A stretch of DNA of 64,000 nucleotides from Flavobacterium sp. Its GTDB lineage: Bacteria; Bacteroidota; Bacteroidia; Flavobacteriales; Flavobacteriaceae. Positions 28,680 to 37,947 of the stretch are shown here, one piece after another (position 1 is the stretch's first letter; every line of letters begins with the position of its first letter). The translations under genes and the position numbers were made by a program. Where the stretch lies: NCBI RefSeq assembly GCF_039595935.1, contig NZ_JBCNKR010000004.1, positions 1,053,001 to 1,117,000 of the forward strand, given 5' to 3'. Under the pieces are notes generated by a model that was not told the DNA's origin, ran no database searches, and worked only from the letters and a program-made list of their open reading frames with translations.

Positions 28680-29686
28680 AAATTTAATATGCGTTTAAGT
28701 CTTCTTTTTACTCGTTTCGATTGATTTCTGATATAGGTAATATAAAATAAATCAGAGCTTTGCACTTTATATAAACTCATCATGCGTTCTTTATCTGTCT
28801 GGCTTGAGTACATTAAATCGTCGATAGATTCTGAACCCAGACGTCCTCTTCCTGAATAATGTAAATGGCTTATAGGTACATCTAATGCAAATGATGATGA
28901 TTGTTTATCGATTGTTTTTTGAGCTTCTTCAGACAATTGAGAATACCAAAATTGATACGATTCTGTATTTTGTTTATATCCTCCCTGAATGGCATGAATC
29001 AAGTCTAAAGTATTTATGTAATCTCCAGACCATGAACTCAGCCAGTTGAATGGTGCTTTGCATAAATTGAGCATTTTCCAGTCTCCAATCAATGACGCAA
29101 TATGCAGTAAGGACTGATCGTGTTTTTTAGGAATTTCTGGATTTTGTTTGAACCAGTCTACTGCAGCATTCATATCATCAATCATTTTTTGGCTTTTTTT
29201 GACCAAAATATGTCCAGCTGTAATGGCTGAATTTAAACTTTCGCTCCCGAAAATTTCTTTTACTTTTTCCGGAAGTATGTAATTGTGAATACCGCAGGTG
29301 GTGTATTCTGTATCGGCATGAACTAAATCGTAATCTTCTGAAAATTCAAACAAACGCTCCCAATTCATTAGGGCAACGATGTCATTATCTGTATAAATAA
29401 ATTCATCCCAATCTGAGAAAAAAGCTAAGAAACGGTATAAAAATCCCATTGGGCATTCTGTTAAAACACTTCTCAGATTGTGGATAAAGTTTCTGGCTTC
29501 TTCTGAAAAATCTTCTACGGTTAAGAACTCTGCTTCTTTTAAAATATATTGAGAATTGATTTTTTCTCCTCCAAAATGTATTAACCGAATGGGCAGCTCA
29601 CAACCGCTTTTTCTGATGGAGTAAATTAAATTTTCACTGTACCACTGACTTTTTAAATTTGCCACTAAAACAATACCTTTTTTCAT
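28676..29686 (-). CDS. Putative GT-A glycosyltransferase with DND motif
   Basis: The 336-residue protein begins KKGIVLVANLKSQWYSENLI and contains EFIYTDNDIVALMNW near residue 97, a DxD-like motif. ITAGHILVKKSQ follows, where GT8-like enzymes have their second conserved patch. The C-terminal SHLHYSGRGRLG carries a histidine in the place that closes the active site in GT8-type enzymes. The function is inferred as sugar transfer in exopolysaccharide assembly. Its stop codon overlaps the start of the next gene. Confidence 0.65.
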   Translation of the reverse strand: MKKGIVLVANLKSQWYSENLIYSIRKSGCELPIRLIHFGGEKINSQYILKEAEFLTVEDFSEEARNFIHNLRSVLTECPMGFLYRFLAFFSDWDEFIYTDNDIVALMNWERLFEFSEDYDLVHADTEYTTCGIHNYILPEKVKEIFGSESLNSAITAGHILVKKSQKMIDDMNAAVDWFKQNPEIPKKHDQSLLHIASLIGDWKMLNLCKAPFNWLSSWSGDYINTLDLIHAIQGGYKQNTESYQFWYSQLSEEAQKTIDKQSSSFALDVPISHLHYSGRGRLGSESIDDLMYSSQTDKERMMSLYKVQSSDLFYITYIRNQSKRVKRRLKRILNL

Positions 29687-29696
29687 CTGATTGATT

Positions 29697-30647
29697 TTAT
29701 ATGCCTAAATGCCATTTATAATTTTTCTGCCACATTTTATGCCGAACCGGACCTGTATAATGTCTTACGGCCATTTGTTTTGGGGTAAATAAATAAGAGA
29801 AATCAAATTGATCGCCTGAGTCTAAAATGAAGGTTTTAGGCGTTAAGGGCATATAAGAATTGTTTTTGAGTAAATGATGATAAACCGTCTGCTCACTAAA
29901 ATATTCGTAAATGAAGTTGTAGGTTTTAAAAAATTCCAAAGATTCTTTTATATGTTCAAAAGCTGAATTGGCGAATATAAATCCTGAGTTTACCTGATAA
30001 ATTTGTTCACTGTTTACTGCTTTGTATCGGCTGTCCAGACAACCCCAGCTTACATCTGGCATATACCATCCATTTGCTGCTGGTTTTTCGGTTAAAATCA
30101 GTTTTAAAACATTGGCATGTTCATAAAACAAAATATCTGAATCTATAAACAGCGTGGGTTTTTCTATTGTATGATTTAAATAATAAAACAGTTTTTTACC
30201 CAGCGGAAATTTTTTAGCATAATCTATTAAATAGTTTTCATAAGGTTCCAGTTCTTCTTTGCATAAACCTTTTAACGATTCTATTTCACTCCAGTTTAGT
30301 CCTTTGTCTACTTTTAGAAAATCAAAATTGTTTTCGAGCAACTCTATTTGTGACTGCTTATGAGAACCGTCCGAATAAATTGTCCATTTTATGGGTCTTC
30401 CTACGTAACGTATAAAGGATAAAACAGATAAAAGCTGTTCGTGAAAATCATTACAGGATGAAAAGCTGGCCACTTCCATTTCAATGGTTTTTCTTTTACT
30501 GACTTTTGATACCAAAAGAGATAAGTCTGCTGCTGCTTTTCTGGCAAATCTTTCCCGATTTACTTTTCCTTTTGCAACGGTTATTTTTTTGGTAAGACCT
30601 CCCTGACCTGGTAATTTATTCATGTTTGATTCTATTTTTTTTAACAT
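29697..30647 (-). CDS. Putative GT-A glycosyltransferase with DSD motif
   Basis: I place the start at the ATG at 30647 (MLKKIESNMNKLPG) or the ATG at 30623; a reading from TTG 30662 lies wholly inside an inverted repeat and is unlikely. The protein, up to about 316 residues, has PTLFIDSDILFYEHANV, a DxD motif, and YQVNSGFIFANSAFEH after it. KQMAVRHYTGPVRHKMW near the end supplies a GT8-like C-terminal histidine patch. Even the 30647 start codon lies at the edge of the repeat, suggesting the repeat was inserted just at the gene's 5' end. Confidence 0.6.
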   Translation of the reverse strand: MLKKIESNMNKLPGQGGLTKKITVAKGKVNRERFARKAAADLSLLVSKVSKRKTIEMEVASFSSCNDFHEQLLSVLSFIRYVGRPIKWTIYSDGSHKQSQIELLENNFDFLKVDKGLNWSEIESLKGLCKEELEPYENYLIDYAKKFPLGKKLFYYLNHTIEKPTLFIDSDILFYEHANVLKLILTEKPAANGWYMPDVSWGCLDSRYKAVNSEQIYQVNSGFIFANSAFEHIKESLEFFKTYNFIYEYFSEQTVYHHLLKNNSYMPLTPKTFILDSGDQFDFSYLFTPKQMAVRHYTGPVRHKMWQKNYKWHLGI

Positions 30648-30736
30648 AGCCCGTGGTTTCAACCATGGGGAGCAGATTAAGAGATAACAATTACGGATTT
30701 TCTTTGCGTTCCCACGGTTGAAACCGCGGGCTATGT
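30644..30736. repeat. REP-like inverted repeat (about 93 bases)
   Basis: The left arm at 30644-30670 reads ACATAGCCCGTGGTTTCAAC and continues CATGGGG. The right arm at 30711-30736 reads CCCACGGTTGAAACCGCGGG and continues CTATGT. They are inverted with few mismatches around a 40-base AT-rich centre. It is GC-richer than its surroundings. I recall similar short palindromes in other Flavobacterium genomes, as in REP elements moved by RAYT-type transposases; no such transposase is in this window. Confidence 0.7.
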
Positions 30737-30764
30737 TTGCAAATCTTGTGTTTAGAGTTAATTC

Positions 30765-32063
30765 TTAATCTATTTTTTTGGCAGAAATTATTACTGAAAA
30801 ACTAAAAATATAATTAGCAGTTAATGAAATACACTGGTTAAAAATGCTGTAGTACAAAATGCCTCTGAGGGTTGATAAATCCCAAATAAAATAAGCTAGT
30901 ATTACGGCACCTAAATTCAAAGAAATTATGAATACGGGATTTAAAAAATGTCCTCTGCTGCCAATTAAATTACCGCTCGTTGCCGCTATTAAACCAATAC
31001 AATTGGATAACATTATTAAAAAAAGTTCTGATGATAATGAACTGTACGAACCTCCTAAAAGCCATAACATTTGAGCTGGAAACAGAAATACAATCAGCAT
31101 GATAAAACCAGCTGCGAGAAAAAGTATCATTTGAAAAAACCAAAAATACTTTAGAAGTGTTTCCTTATCATTTTCTAATCTCGAAAAACGTGGTAAAAAT
31201 AAAGTCCCTGATATTGTGGTAAAAAAAGCCATTAGCGCCGCGAACCTGCCCAAAGCCCCTATACTTGCCAAATCAGTTGAATTGCCAAAAACAGATAATA
31301 TCCAAATTACGATTTGTCCTGATAGCGCGTAAAAAATAATGTTGGGCAGGATGCGGGTTACTATTCTTAAAATTTCTTTACGAATTACCAGATCTGGTTT
31401 TTGACTGTAGTCTGCGAATTTTGTGTTGATGATTTTTAGCTTTGAATTGCCGTACATCTGCGGAATTCCGGAAGCCAAAATGAGTACAAATGTCCAGGGA
31501 AAAATAAATATCGTTACCAGTATTAAAAAAAGTCTTCCTATTGCCACTCTTAATTGATTTTTCTGAAGACTCGAAATATCCTGATGTAATTTTAATGTTA
31601 TTTCTAATAATGAATCAGATAAAGCGGCATAAAAAGCCGGAATTAAAGAAAGAAAAATCAAAACTGCTGACAACCATCCTGAGTTATTTTTTAATAATAA
31701 ATAAATCATGATTGGCGTGGCAATTATTAAGGCGATTAAGGCAAATTTCTTTCTTAAATCTAAACCTGTGGCTAAAACAACGCCTAGTTTTTTTTGATCT
31801 TTCCAGACTCTTCCGCTTAAAGCCATTACGCCATTTGAAATACCCGAATCTGTAAACATAACTAAAGTTCCGAGCATGGTATTGGCGAGTGTGTATAGGG
31901 CATATTCCTGAACCGGAAGCATTCTCACGACTAATATCCCTGATACAAATCCTATTAGTTTTACTGCTATCTCTGTACTTCCTACAATAGAAATCAGTTT
32001 TATGAAATTTAAACTTTTATCGAAATGCTGGTGCTGTTTTATTTTATCTAATGACCAATTCAT
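30765..32063 (-). CDS. Wzx-type polysaccharide flippase
   Basis: The 432-residue protein has about twelve hydrophobic segments and no globular domain. Its start, [20 protein letters not shown] then [20 protein letters not shown], is typical of the oligosaccharide flippase (MOP) superfamily. It would move the lipid-linked repeat unit across the inner membrane for polymerisation. Its first 20 bases overlap the end of the UDP-glucose dehydrogenase gene, so the two are translated together. Confidence 0.88.
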   Translation of the reverse strand: MNWSLDKIKQHQHFDKSLNFIKLISIVGSTEIAVKLIGFVSGILVVRMLPVQEYALYTLANTMLGTLVMFTDSGISNGVMALSGRVWKDQKKLGVVLATGLDLRKKFALIALIIATPIMIYLLLKNNSGWLSAVLIFLSLIPAFYAALSDSLLEITLKLHQDISSLQKNQLRVAIGRLFLILVTIFIFPWTFVLILASGIPQMYGNSKLKIINTKFADYSQKPDLVIRKEILRIVTRILPNIIFYALSGQIVIWILSVFGNSTDLASIGALGRFAALMAFFTTISGTLFLPRFSRLENDKETLLKYFWFFQMILFLAAGFIMLIVFLFPAQMLWLLGGSYSSLSSELFLIMLSNCIGLIAATSGNLIGSRGHFLNPVFIISLNLGAVILAYFIWDLSTLRGILYYSIFNQCISLTANYIFSFSVIISAKKID

Positions 32064-33504
32064 TTACCTCTTTTAATTTTTCGCTCAAATAACCTGATTT
32101 TCCAATTCCTTTTACCTGAAAACCTATTGCTGCTAATTTTTTAAAATCCAGAATATTACGTCCGTCAAAAACAAAAGCCGGTTTGTACATTTTGGTGTAA
32201 ATCGTTTCCCAATTGTAGGTTTTAAATTCGTCCCATTCGGTTAAAACTGCCGCTGCGTGTGCCATATCAAGCGCTTCATAAGCCGTTTTATAAACAAAAA
32301 TCTGGTTTAGTTTTGATTTGATTTTTTCTTCAGAAAATCCTTTCAGCTCCCATAAATAGCGCATATCGGTTTTAATTTGTTCTTCAGAAACTTTAGGATC
32401 GTAAACGTGAATTTCGGCTCCGTCTTCTATTAAATGTTCGGCTACATAAATTGCGGCAGATTCTCTGGTATCATTCGTATCTTTTTTGAAAGCCCAGCCT
32501 AAAAAAGTTATTTTTTTTCCGCTTACGGTATTAAAAAGTGAGCAGATAATATTTTTAGCAAAACGGTATTTTTGATAATCATTAAGAATAATAACCTGTT
32601 CCCAATAATCGGCTGCTTCAGGCAGATTAAAATAACGGCACAAATAAACCAGATTTAAAATGTCCTTTTGAAAACAAGATCCGCCAAATCCTACCGAAGC
32701 TTTAAGAAATTTAGAACCAATTCTACTGTCAGTTCCAATTGCTGCGGCGACCTCATCAACATCAGCTTCCGTCACTTCACATAAAGCAGATAAAGCATTT
32801 ATAGATGAAATTCTTTGTGCCAAAAATGCATTAGCTGTTAATTTTGATAATTCTGAAGACCAAACGTTTGTGGTTAAAATCTGCTTCGGCGAAAGCCAGT
32901 GTGCATAAATATCTACCAATGCCTGAATGGCTTTCTGGCCACTTTCGGTTTGGTTTCCACCGATTAAAACACGATCTGCGTTCAGTAAATCTTCGATCGC
33001 AGTTCCTTCTGCTAAAAATTCAGGATTCGAAAGAACTTCAAATTTTACTCCGTTTCCCGTATGATCTAAAATAGTCTGCAAAGTCTGCGCTGTACGAACC
33101 GGAAGTGTTGATTTTTCGACTATAATTTTATCGTTTTTAGCAATTCTGGCGATTTGTCTGGCGCATAATTCTACAAATTTTAAATCGGCTGCCATTCCCT
33201 TTCCTTCTCCATACGTTTTGGTTGGCGTATTTACGGCGATGAAAATCATATCGGCAGCTTCGATTGCACTGTCAACATCAGTAGAAAAAAACAAATTACG
33301 GCCTCTTGCTTCGCGGACAACATCTGCCAGTCCGGGTTCATAAACCGGAAGTTTGTCTAAATCTTCTGCATTCCACGCCGAAATTCGATTTTGATTCAAA
33401 TCTACAACTGTCACTTTTATTTCAGGACATTTCAATGCTATTACAGACATTGTGGGTCCGCCTACATAACCGGCGCCTAAACAGCAAATATTTTTGATTT
33501 TCAT
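32044..33504 (-). CDS. ugd: UDP-glucose 6-dehydrogenase
   Basis: This 486-residue enzyme oxidises UDP-glucose to UDP-glucuronate with two NAD+. The N-terminal Rossmann fold starts [19 protein letters not shown]. The catalytic cysteine lies in [15 protein letters not shown] near residue 276, and the C-terminal UDP-binding part has [19 protein letters not shown]. Its length fits the longer animal-like type rather than the roughly 400-residue bacterial type. Its product feeds UXS at 18565-19536 and may also enter the polymer directly as glucuronate. Confidence 0.95.
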   Translation of the reverse strand: MKIKNICCLGAGYVGGPTMSVIALKCPEIKVTVVDLNQNRISAWNAEDLDKLPVYEPGLADVVREARGRNLFFSTDVDSAIEAADMIFIAVNTPTKTYGEGKGMAADLKFVELCARQIARIAKNDKIIVEKSTLPVRTAQTLQTILDHTGNGVKFEVLSNPEFLAEGTAIEDLLNADRVLIGGNQTESGQKAIQALVDIYAHWLSPKQILTTNVWSSELSKLTANAFLAQRISSINALSALCEVTEADVDEVAAAIGTDSRIGSKFLKASVGFGGSCFQKDILNLVYLCRYFNLPEAADYWEQVIILNDYQKYRFAKNIICSLFNTVSGKKITFLGWAFKKDTNDTRESAAIYVAEHLIEDGAEIHVYDPKVSEEQIKTDMRYLWELKGFSEEKIKSKLNQIFVYKTAYEALDMAHAAAVLTEWDEFKTYNWETIYTKMYKPAFVFDGRNILDFKKLAAIGFQVKGIGKSGYLSEKLKEVNELVIR

Positions 33505-33532
33505 TTAGTTCGTTTTTTGTGAAGGATTTATT

Positions 33533-33789
33533 AAACACATAGAAACATAGATTTTAATTGTATAAAAGAATACTAAAAAGAAACTCGTTTCTAACACATA
33601 GTTCTCAATCTTGTCATTCCGAGGAACGAGGAATCTTCGTAAGTAAGACCGCATAGAGAATTGCCTATCTTTGTAGAGTTTCTCGCGAAGATTCCTCGTT
33701 CCTCGGAATGACAAGATTGTGCAGACTATGTTTGTTAATACAAGTGAAGTGCCTCTTTTCAGCTGTAAAATCTATGTTACTATGCATTT
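33533..33789. repeat. Dispersed palindromic element, copy 1 (257 bases)
   Basis: The element fills most of the 324-base gap between the ugd and gmd genes. Its outer left end, AAACACATAGAAACATAG at 33533-33550, is matched by an imperfect inverted copy at 33772-33789. Inside, 33606-33639 and 33686-33719 are perfect 34-base inverted arms (CAATCTTGTCATTCCGAGGA and on). The same outer and inner sequences occur at 63198-63430. It has no coding content and could be a MITE-like mobile element. Confidence 0.85.
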
Positions 33790-33828
33790 AAATAAAATTC
33801 AACTGGTTTTTTATTTTGGTTTTTCGGC

Positions 33829-34953
33829 TTATTCAAAATAATTTAAGATGGTATATCCGTATTCTTTTAAATGCTGTTCTTTTTCCATCAGTTTTAAATC
33901 AGACTGCATCATTTCTTTTACCAAAGCGGGTAAATCATAACTGCATTTCCAGCCTAGTTTGGTTCTGGCTTTTGTGGGATCGCCTACTAATAAATCGACT
34001 TCTGTTGGTCTGAAATATTTAGAATCTACTGCTACGACTTCTGTCCCTATCTGAATTTGAAAATCAGGATTACTGCAGTATTTTACAAAACCTTTTTCGC
34101 GTATCCCTTTTCCTTTAAATTCTAATTCAATTCCCACTTCGGCAAAACTCATTCGCACAAACTCGCGAACAGTGGTTGTTTTTCCTGTTGCAATAACCCA
34201 GTCTTCGGGTTCATCGGCCTGTAGAATCATCCACATCATTTGTACATAATCTTTGGCATGTCCCCAATCGCGCTGTGCATCCAGATTTCCTAAATACAAT
34301 TTATCCTGCAATCCTAACGCAATTCTGGCTGTTGCTCTGGTAATTTTACGTGTTACAAAAGTTTCTCCGCGAATAGGCGATTCATGGTTAAATAAAATTC
34401 CGTTGCAGGCGTACATTCCGTAAGCTTCTCTGTAATTTATGGTAATCCAGTACGCGTACATTTTGGCAACTGCATAAGGCGAACGCGGATAAAATGGTGT
34501 TTTTTCAGACTGTGGAACTTCCTGTACTTTTCCATATAATTCTGAAGTTGAAGCCTGATAAATGCGTGTCTTTTTTTCTAAGCCCAATAAACGAACCGCA
34601 TCCAGAAGTCTCAAAGTGCCTAATCCGTCTGCATTTCCGGTATATTCCGGAGTTTCAAACGAAACCGCCACGTGGCTCATGGCAGCCAGATTGTAAATTT
34701 CATCGGGCTGAATTTCCTGAATTATGCGGGTTAAATTGGTGCTGTCTGTCATATCGCCATAATGCAGAATAAAATTCCTGTTTTCTACATAAGGATCCTG
34801 ATATAAATGGTCAATACGATCTGTATTGAATAATGAAGTACGTCTTTTTAATCCGTGTACGATATAGCCTTTTTCTAATAAAAATTCACTTAAATAGGCC
34901 CCGTCTTGTCCTGTAACTCCTGTAATCAGAGCTGTTTTTTTCAATGGATTCAT
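33829..34953 (-). CDS. gmd: GDP-mannose 4,6-dehydratase
   Basis: This 374-residue short-chain dehydrogenase converts GDP-mannose to GDP-4-keto-6-deoxymannose. It has the NADP-binding [20 protein letters not shown] and [15 protein letters not shown]. The catalytic [15 protein letters not shown] region has the YxxxK pair, and [19 protein letters not shown] is typical of Gmd. Its length matches the family. It works with the GDP-fucose synthase and ManC genes next to it. Confidence 0.96.
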   Translation of the reverse strand: MNPLKKTALITGVTGQDGAYLSEFLLEKGYIVHGLKRRTSLFNTDRIDHLYQDPYVENRNFILHYGDMTDSTNLTRIIQEIQPDEIYNLAAMSHVAVSFETPEYTGNADGLGTLRLLDAVRLLGLEKKTRIYQASTSELYGKVQEVPQSEKTPFYPRSPYAVAKMYAYWITINYREAYGMYACNGILFNHESPIRGETFVTRKITRATARIALGLQDKLYLGNLDAQRDWGHAKDYVQMMWMILQADEPEDWVIATGKTTTVREFVRMSFAEVGIELEFKGKGIREKGFVKYCSNPDFQIQIGTEVVAVDSKYFRPTEVDLLVGDPTKARTKLGWKCSYDLPALVKEMMQSDLKLMEKEQHLKEYGYTILNYFE

Positions 34954-35035
34954 AATGTAATTATAAAGGCATTATGCTGCAAAGTCGCAAAATTTATAAA
35001 GTCGTAATGATTAAGTATGGGGTAATCTGAAAAGG

Positions 35036-35989
35036 TTAATAAACCTTTTGCTTGAAGTTTTCGATGTTTTCTAAAAACCAATTGTAGGTTTTTTGAATTC
35101 CTTCTTCGAGTTCAATTTGATGTTTCCATCCAATGCTGTGCATTTTAGAAACATCCATTAATTTTCGCGGTGTGCCGTCGGGTTTTGTATCGTCCCAAAG
35201 AATTTCTCCGGAGTGCCCCACAATTTTCTGCACGGTGGCGGCGAGTTCTTTAATGGTTAAATCTTTTCCGGTTCCCACATTGTACAAATGATCCGGAAGT
35301 TCATTTTCTAAAGCAAAAACTACCGCTTCTGCCATATCTTCTACAAACAAAAATTCCCTCATGGGTTTTCCTGTTCCCCAAAGTGTGACAACGGCATTGT
35401 TGCTCTCTTTGGCCTCATGAAATTTGCGAATCATGGCAGGTAAAACGTGCGAACTTTTTAAATCGAAGTTGTCGTAAAAGCCATATAAATTGGTTGGCAT
35501 CAAACTCACAAAATCTTTTTGATATTGTTTTCGAATGGCTTCGCATAATTTTACGCCGCTAATTTTTGCGAGAGCATACCATTCGTTTGTTTGTTCTAAA
35601 GGCGCTGTCAAAAGGTATTCTTCTTTTAAAGGCTGAGGAGCTAATTTTGGATAAATGCAGGAACTTCCCAAAAAAATAAATTTATCTACTGCCAGACGAT
35701 GTGATTCATTGATGAGATTATTCTGAATCTGCATATTTTCCATCAAAAAATCAAACGGAAAATCGTTGTTTGCCTGAATTCCTCCCACTTTTGCCGCAGC
35801 GTCTATAATAACATCCGGTTTTATTTTTCTGATGAAATCCCGAACGGCTTTCTGCTTTCTTAAATCGAGTTCTTTGCTTGAAGCTCCAACAAGATTATGG
35901 TAACCTTTTGCAATAAGTGTTCTCCAAATAGCGCTTCCCACCATTCCGTTGTGTCCGGCGATATAGATAATGGCATTTTTATCGATCAT
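35036..35989 (-). CDS. fcl: GDP-L-fucose synthase
   Basis: This 317-residue epimerase/reductase makes GDP-L-fucose from the Gmd product. It shows YIAGHNGMVGSAIWRTL, the nucleotide-binding loop, FLGSSCIYPKLAPQPLKE, and the catalytic NEWYALAKISGVKLCEA (YxxxK). VGTGKDLTIKELA lies near the C-terminus. It is 82 bases from gmd and 15 bases from manC, completing the three-enzyme GDP-fucose branch, starting from mannose-1-phosphate. No phosphomannomutase or mannose-6-phosphate isomerase is in the window. Confidence 0.95.
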   Translation of the reverse strand: MIDKNAIIYIAGHNGMVGSAIWRTLIAKGYHNLVGASSKELDLRKQKAVRDFIRKIKPDVIIDAAAKVGGIQANNDFPFDFLMENMQIQNNLINESHRLAVDKFIFLGSSCIYPKLAPQPLKEEYLLTAPLEQTNEWYALAKISGVKLCEAIRKQYQKDFVSLMPTNLYGFYDNFDLKSSHVLPAMIRKFHEAKESNNAVVTLWGTGKPMREFLFVEDMAEAVVFALENELPDHLYNVGTGKDLTIKELAATVQKIVGHSGEILWDDTKPDGTPRKLMDVSKMHSIGWKHQIELEEGIQKTYNWFLENIENFKQKVY

Positions 35990-36004
35990 AATGTATGCTG
36001 TATT

Positions 36005-37009
36005 TTACAATAATGGTGAAGCGATAGATTCTAACTGCTGATACACTTGTTTTACTTCCTGCGAGTTTTCTTTTTGAAGCACCATCAAAGCATCTGAAGT
36101 ATAAATTAAAATGCAATTTTTAACGCCAATAAAAGTGGTGTGCACTGAGGTTCCTATTACGATATTTTTGTTGGCATCGATTGGGTGTCCTTTTTGAACT
36201 AAATAATCGTAGACCGATTCAAAAGATCCTAAATCTGACCAGTCAAAATGGGCAGGAACTACTTTTATGTCTTTACTTCGCTCCATAACCGCATAATCGA
36301 TACTAATTGACGGAATCTGAAGTGACAAATCGTAATCTAAAAAACCATTTATATTATTTTCCCATGCTATTTTTGAAGTTTTGTATACCTCTGGTTCCTG
36401 CTTTTCGAGCTCTGCTAAATATTTTCCGGCTTTGAAGCAAAAAAGTCCGCTGTTCCAGAAATAGTTTCCATTTTCAAGATACGATACTGCTGTTTCAAAA
36501 TCAGGTTTTTCATGAAATGCAATTACGTTTTCGTCTTCGAATTCAATGTAGCCATATCCTGTTTCCGGTTTTGTGGGCTTGATGCCAAAAGTGACTAAAT
36601 AATCGTGATTGGCTAATGTAATAGCCTGTCGTAAAGCATTATGATACAAATCTCTTCCTTCAATAACATGATCTGATGGTGTAATCAATAAAATATCATC
36701 AGGTTTTGAGGCTAATGCTGCAAAGGCAATGGCTGCTGCTGTATTACGAGGAACGGCTTCTACAATATGAGTAAAATGCTTATGGAATTTTGACATTATT
36801 GCATTGCTCATTTTGTAGTTTTCTATATTTCCAACTACTATCGTTTTGGTAGAATCATTTTCGTTGCGAATTACTGTTTTTTCAAAAAGTGATTCTCCGT
36901 CAAAAAGTTCAAGATATTGTTTTGGAAGTGTTTTTCTGGAAAGGGGCCAAAGTCTGCTGCCAATTCCGCCGGTTAAAACTACATGAGTAATTGTAGTGCT
37001 AATTGCCAT
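36005..37009 (-). CDS. manC: Mannose-1-phosphate guanylyltransferase
   Basis: The 334-residue enzyme makes GDP-mannose from GTP and mannose-1-phosphate. The signature VVLTGGIGSRLWPLSRKTLP leads the protein, and then KQYLELF. TPSDHVI and GYGYIEF follow, then FHEKPDF and NYFWNSGLFCF. It is the single-domain form without the C-terminal isomerase domain found in longer ManC/AlgA proteins. Its start overlaps the upstream nucleotidyltransferase gene by 11 bases. Confidence 0.94.
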   Translation of the reverse strand: MAISTTITHVVLTGGIGSRLWPLSRKTLPKQYLELFDGESLFEKTVIRNENDSTKTIVVGNIENYKMSNAIMSKFHKHFTHIVEAVPRNTAAAIAFAALASKPDDILLITPSDHVIEGRDLYHNALRQAITLANHDYLVTFGIKPTKPETGYGYIEFEDENVIAFHEKPDFETAVSYLENGNYFWNSGLFCFKAGKYLAELEKQEPEVYKTSKIAWENNINGFLDYDLSLQIPSISIDYAVMERSKDIKVVPAHFDWSDLGSFESVYDYLVQKGHPIDANKNIVIGTSVHTTFIGVKNCILIYTSDALMVLQKENSQEVKQVYQQLESIASPLL

Positions 37010-37433
37010 TAGAGTGTATTAAAATTTCTTTTTGATATACTTCATGACGAAGATTTGTACTCGAAAAACGATGATCGCGTGTATTGTAATGCAATTCGAT
37101 TCCTTTTTCTTCGCAATACGCTCTGCCGGTAAAATCTTTCTCTTTATACTCATCACCTATAATGCGCACATCGATGGTAAAAGATTTTAAGATATCTTCT
37201 AAATCCTGCTCTGTTGCATAAGGTACTATTTCATCAACAAATTTGCATGCTTTTAACTGGATGTAGCGTTCTACAACCGTTTGGGTTGGTTTGTTTTTTG
37301 TCGGGCGGTCCAGTGTTGGATCTGTCTGTAACCCCACTATTAAATAATCACAATTTTGTTTCGCTTCTTCAAGCATTTTTACATGCCCTGCATGTAACAA
37401 ATCAAAAGCACTAAAGGTTATTCCAATTTTCAT
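36999..37433 (-). CDS. TagD-like cytidylyltransferase/adenylyltransferase
   Basis: This 144-residue protein is the first gene of the leftward exopolysaccharide operon. ITFSAFDLLHAGHVKMLEEA holds the HxGH nucleotidyltransferase motif, with VGLQTDPT after it. VDEIVPY and RIIGDEYK lie mid-protein, and RFSSTNLR is the C-terminal (I/F)SST motif. Size and motifs fit glycerol-3-phosphate cytidylyltransferase (TagD) or the HldE nucleotidyltransferase domain. No glycerol- or heptose-specific partner is seen nearby, so the substrate is open. It overlaps manC by 11 bases. Confidence 0.8.
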   Translation of the reverse strand: MKIGITFSAFDLLHAGHVKMLEEAKQNCDYLIVGLQTDPTLDRPTKNKPTQTVVERYIQLKACKFVDEIVPYATEQDLEDILKSFTIDVRIIGDEYKEKDFTGRAYCEEKGIELHYNTRDHRFSSTNLRHEVYQKEILIHSNGN

Positions 37434-37947
37434 CTTTTTAATGTTTTAAATTAAATAATCAGTTTATGAATGGAGTAATGATCTGTGAAAAATATTATAA
37501 ACCTGTTTACTGGGGTTTTGGCGGTTATTTTTTAAATTTAAAAAAAGGGTTCCCCGTGAATAGTTACATTTTTACTATTCAGAAAAAGAAAAAAATATGT
37601 GGTATAAAAAGTAAAAAATCGTTGTTTTTGATTGTCTTAAAATGAATTTAATCTTCTGGCTGAAAACCTGAATTTTAAATTCGGAACAGCAATCTGAACT
37701 CAACAATATTTTAAGATAAAATTATGATAATGAGACAGATAAAAAATTAAGTTTTTGTGACTAAATGTCCTGAATAAGGAAAAATTAGCATGAAATGGTT
37801 TGAGTGTTTTCGGGACTTGAAATTAAATTTACACTCTATATTTAAAGTGAAATTTTTCTCTTTAAACTGAAAAAGATTATTCTAAAAAACACACCCATAC
37901 AACTTACTTTATTTTAAAACTAATTTACAATTACGATAAATAAATTA
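37434..37947. promoter_or_regulatory. Divergent control region of the exopolysaccharide locus
   Basis: This 514-base gap separates the leftward operon from the rightward NusG-like gene, so it should hold both promoters. It contains TCCTGAATAAGGAAA at 37768-37782, the same 15 bases as at 18522-18536. No convincing TTTG / TAnnTTTG promoter was located, and no ORF is credible. It may encode the leader RNA on which a UpxY-type antiterminator acts. Confidence 0.45.

Noticed and set aside
33505..33714. 69-residue minus-strand frame between ugd and gmd
   Set aside because: It lies inside the palindromic element and follows its inverted arms. It has no protein family pattern.
37434..37947. Possible riboswitch or small RNA in the divergent gap
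   Set aside because: No known riboswitch core or strong terminator-like fold was recognised. Only the shared motif is supported.
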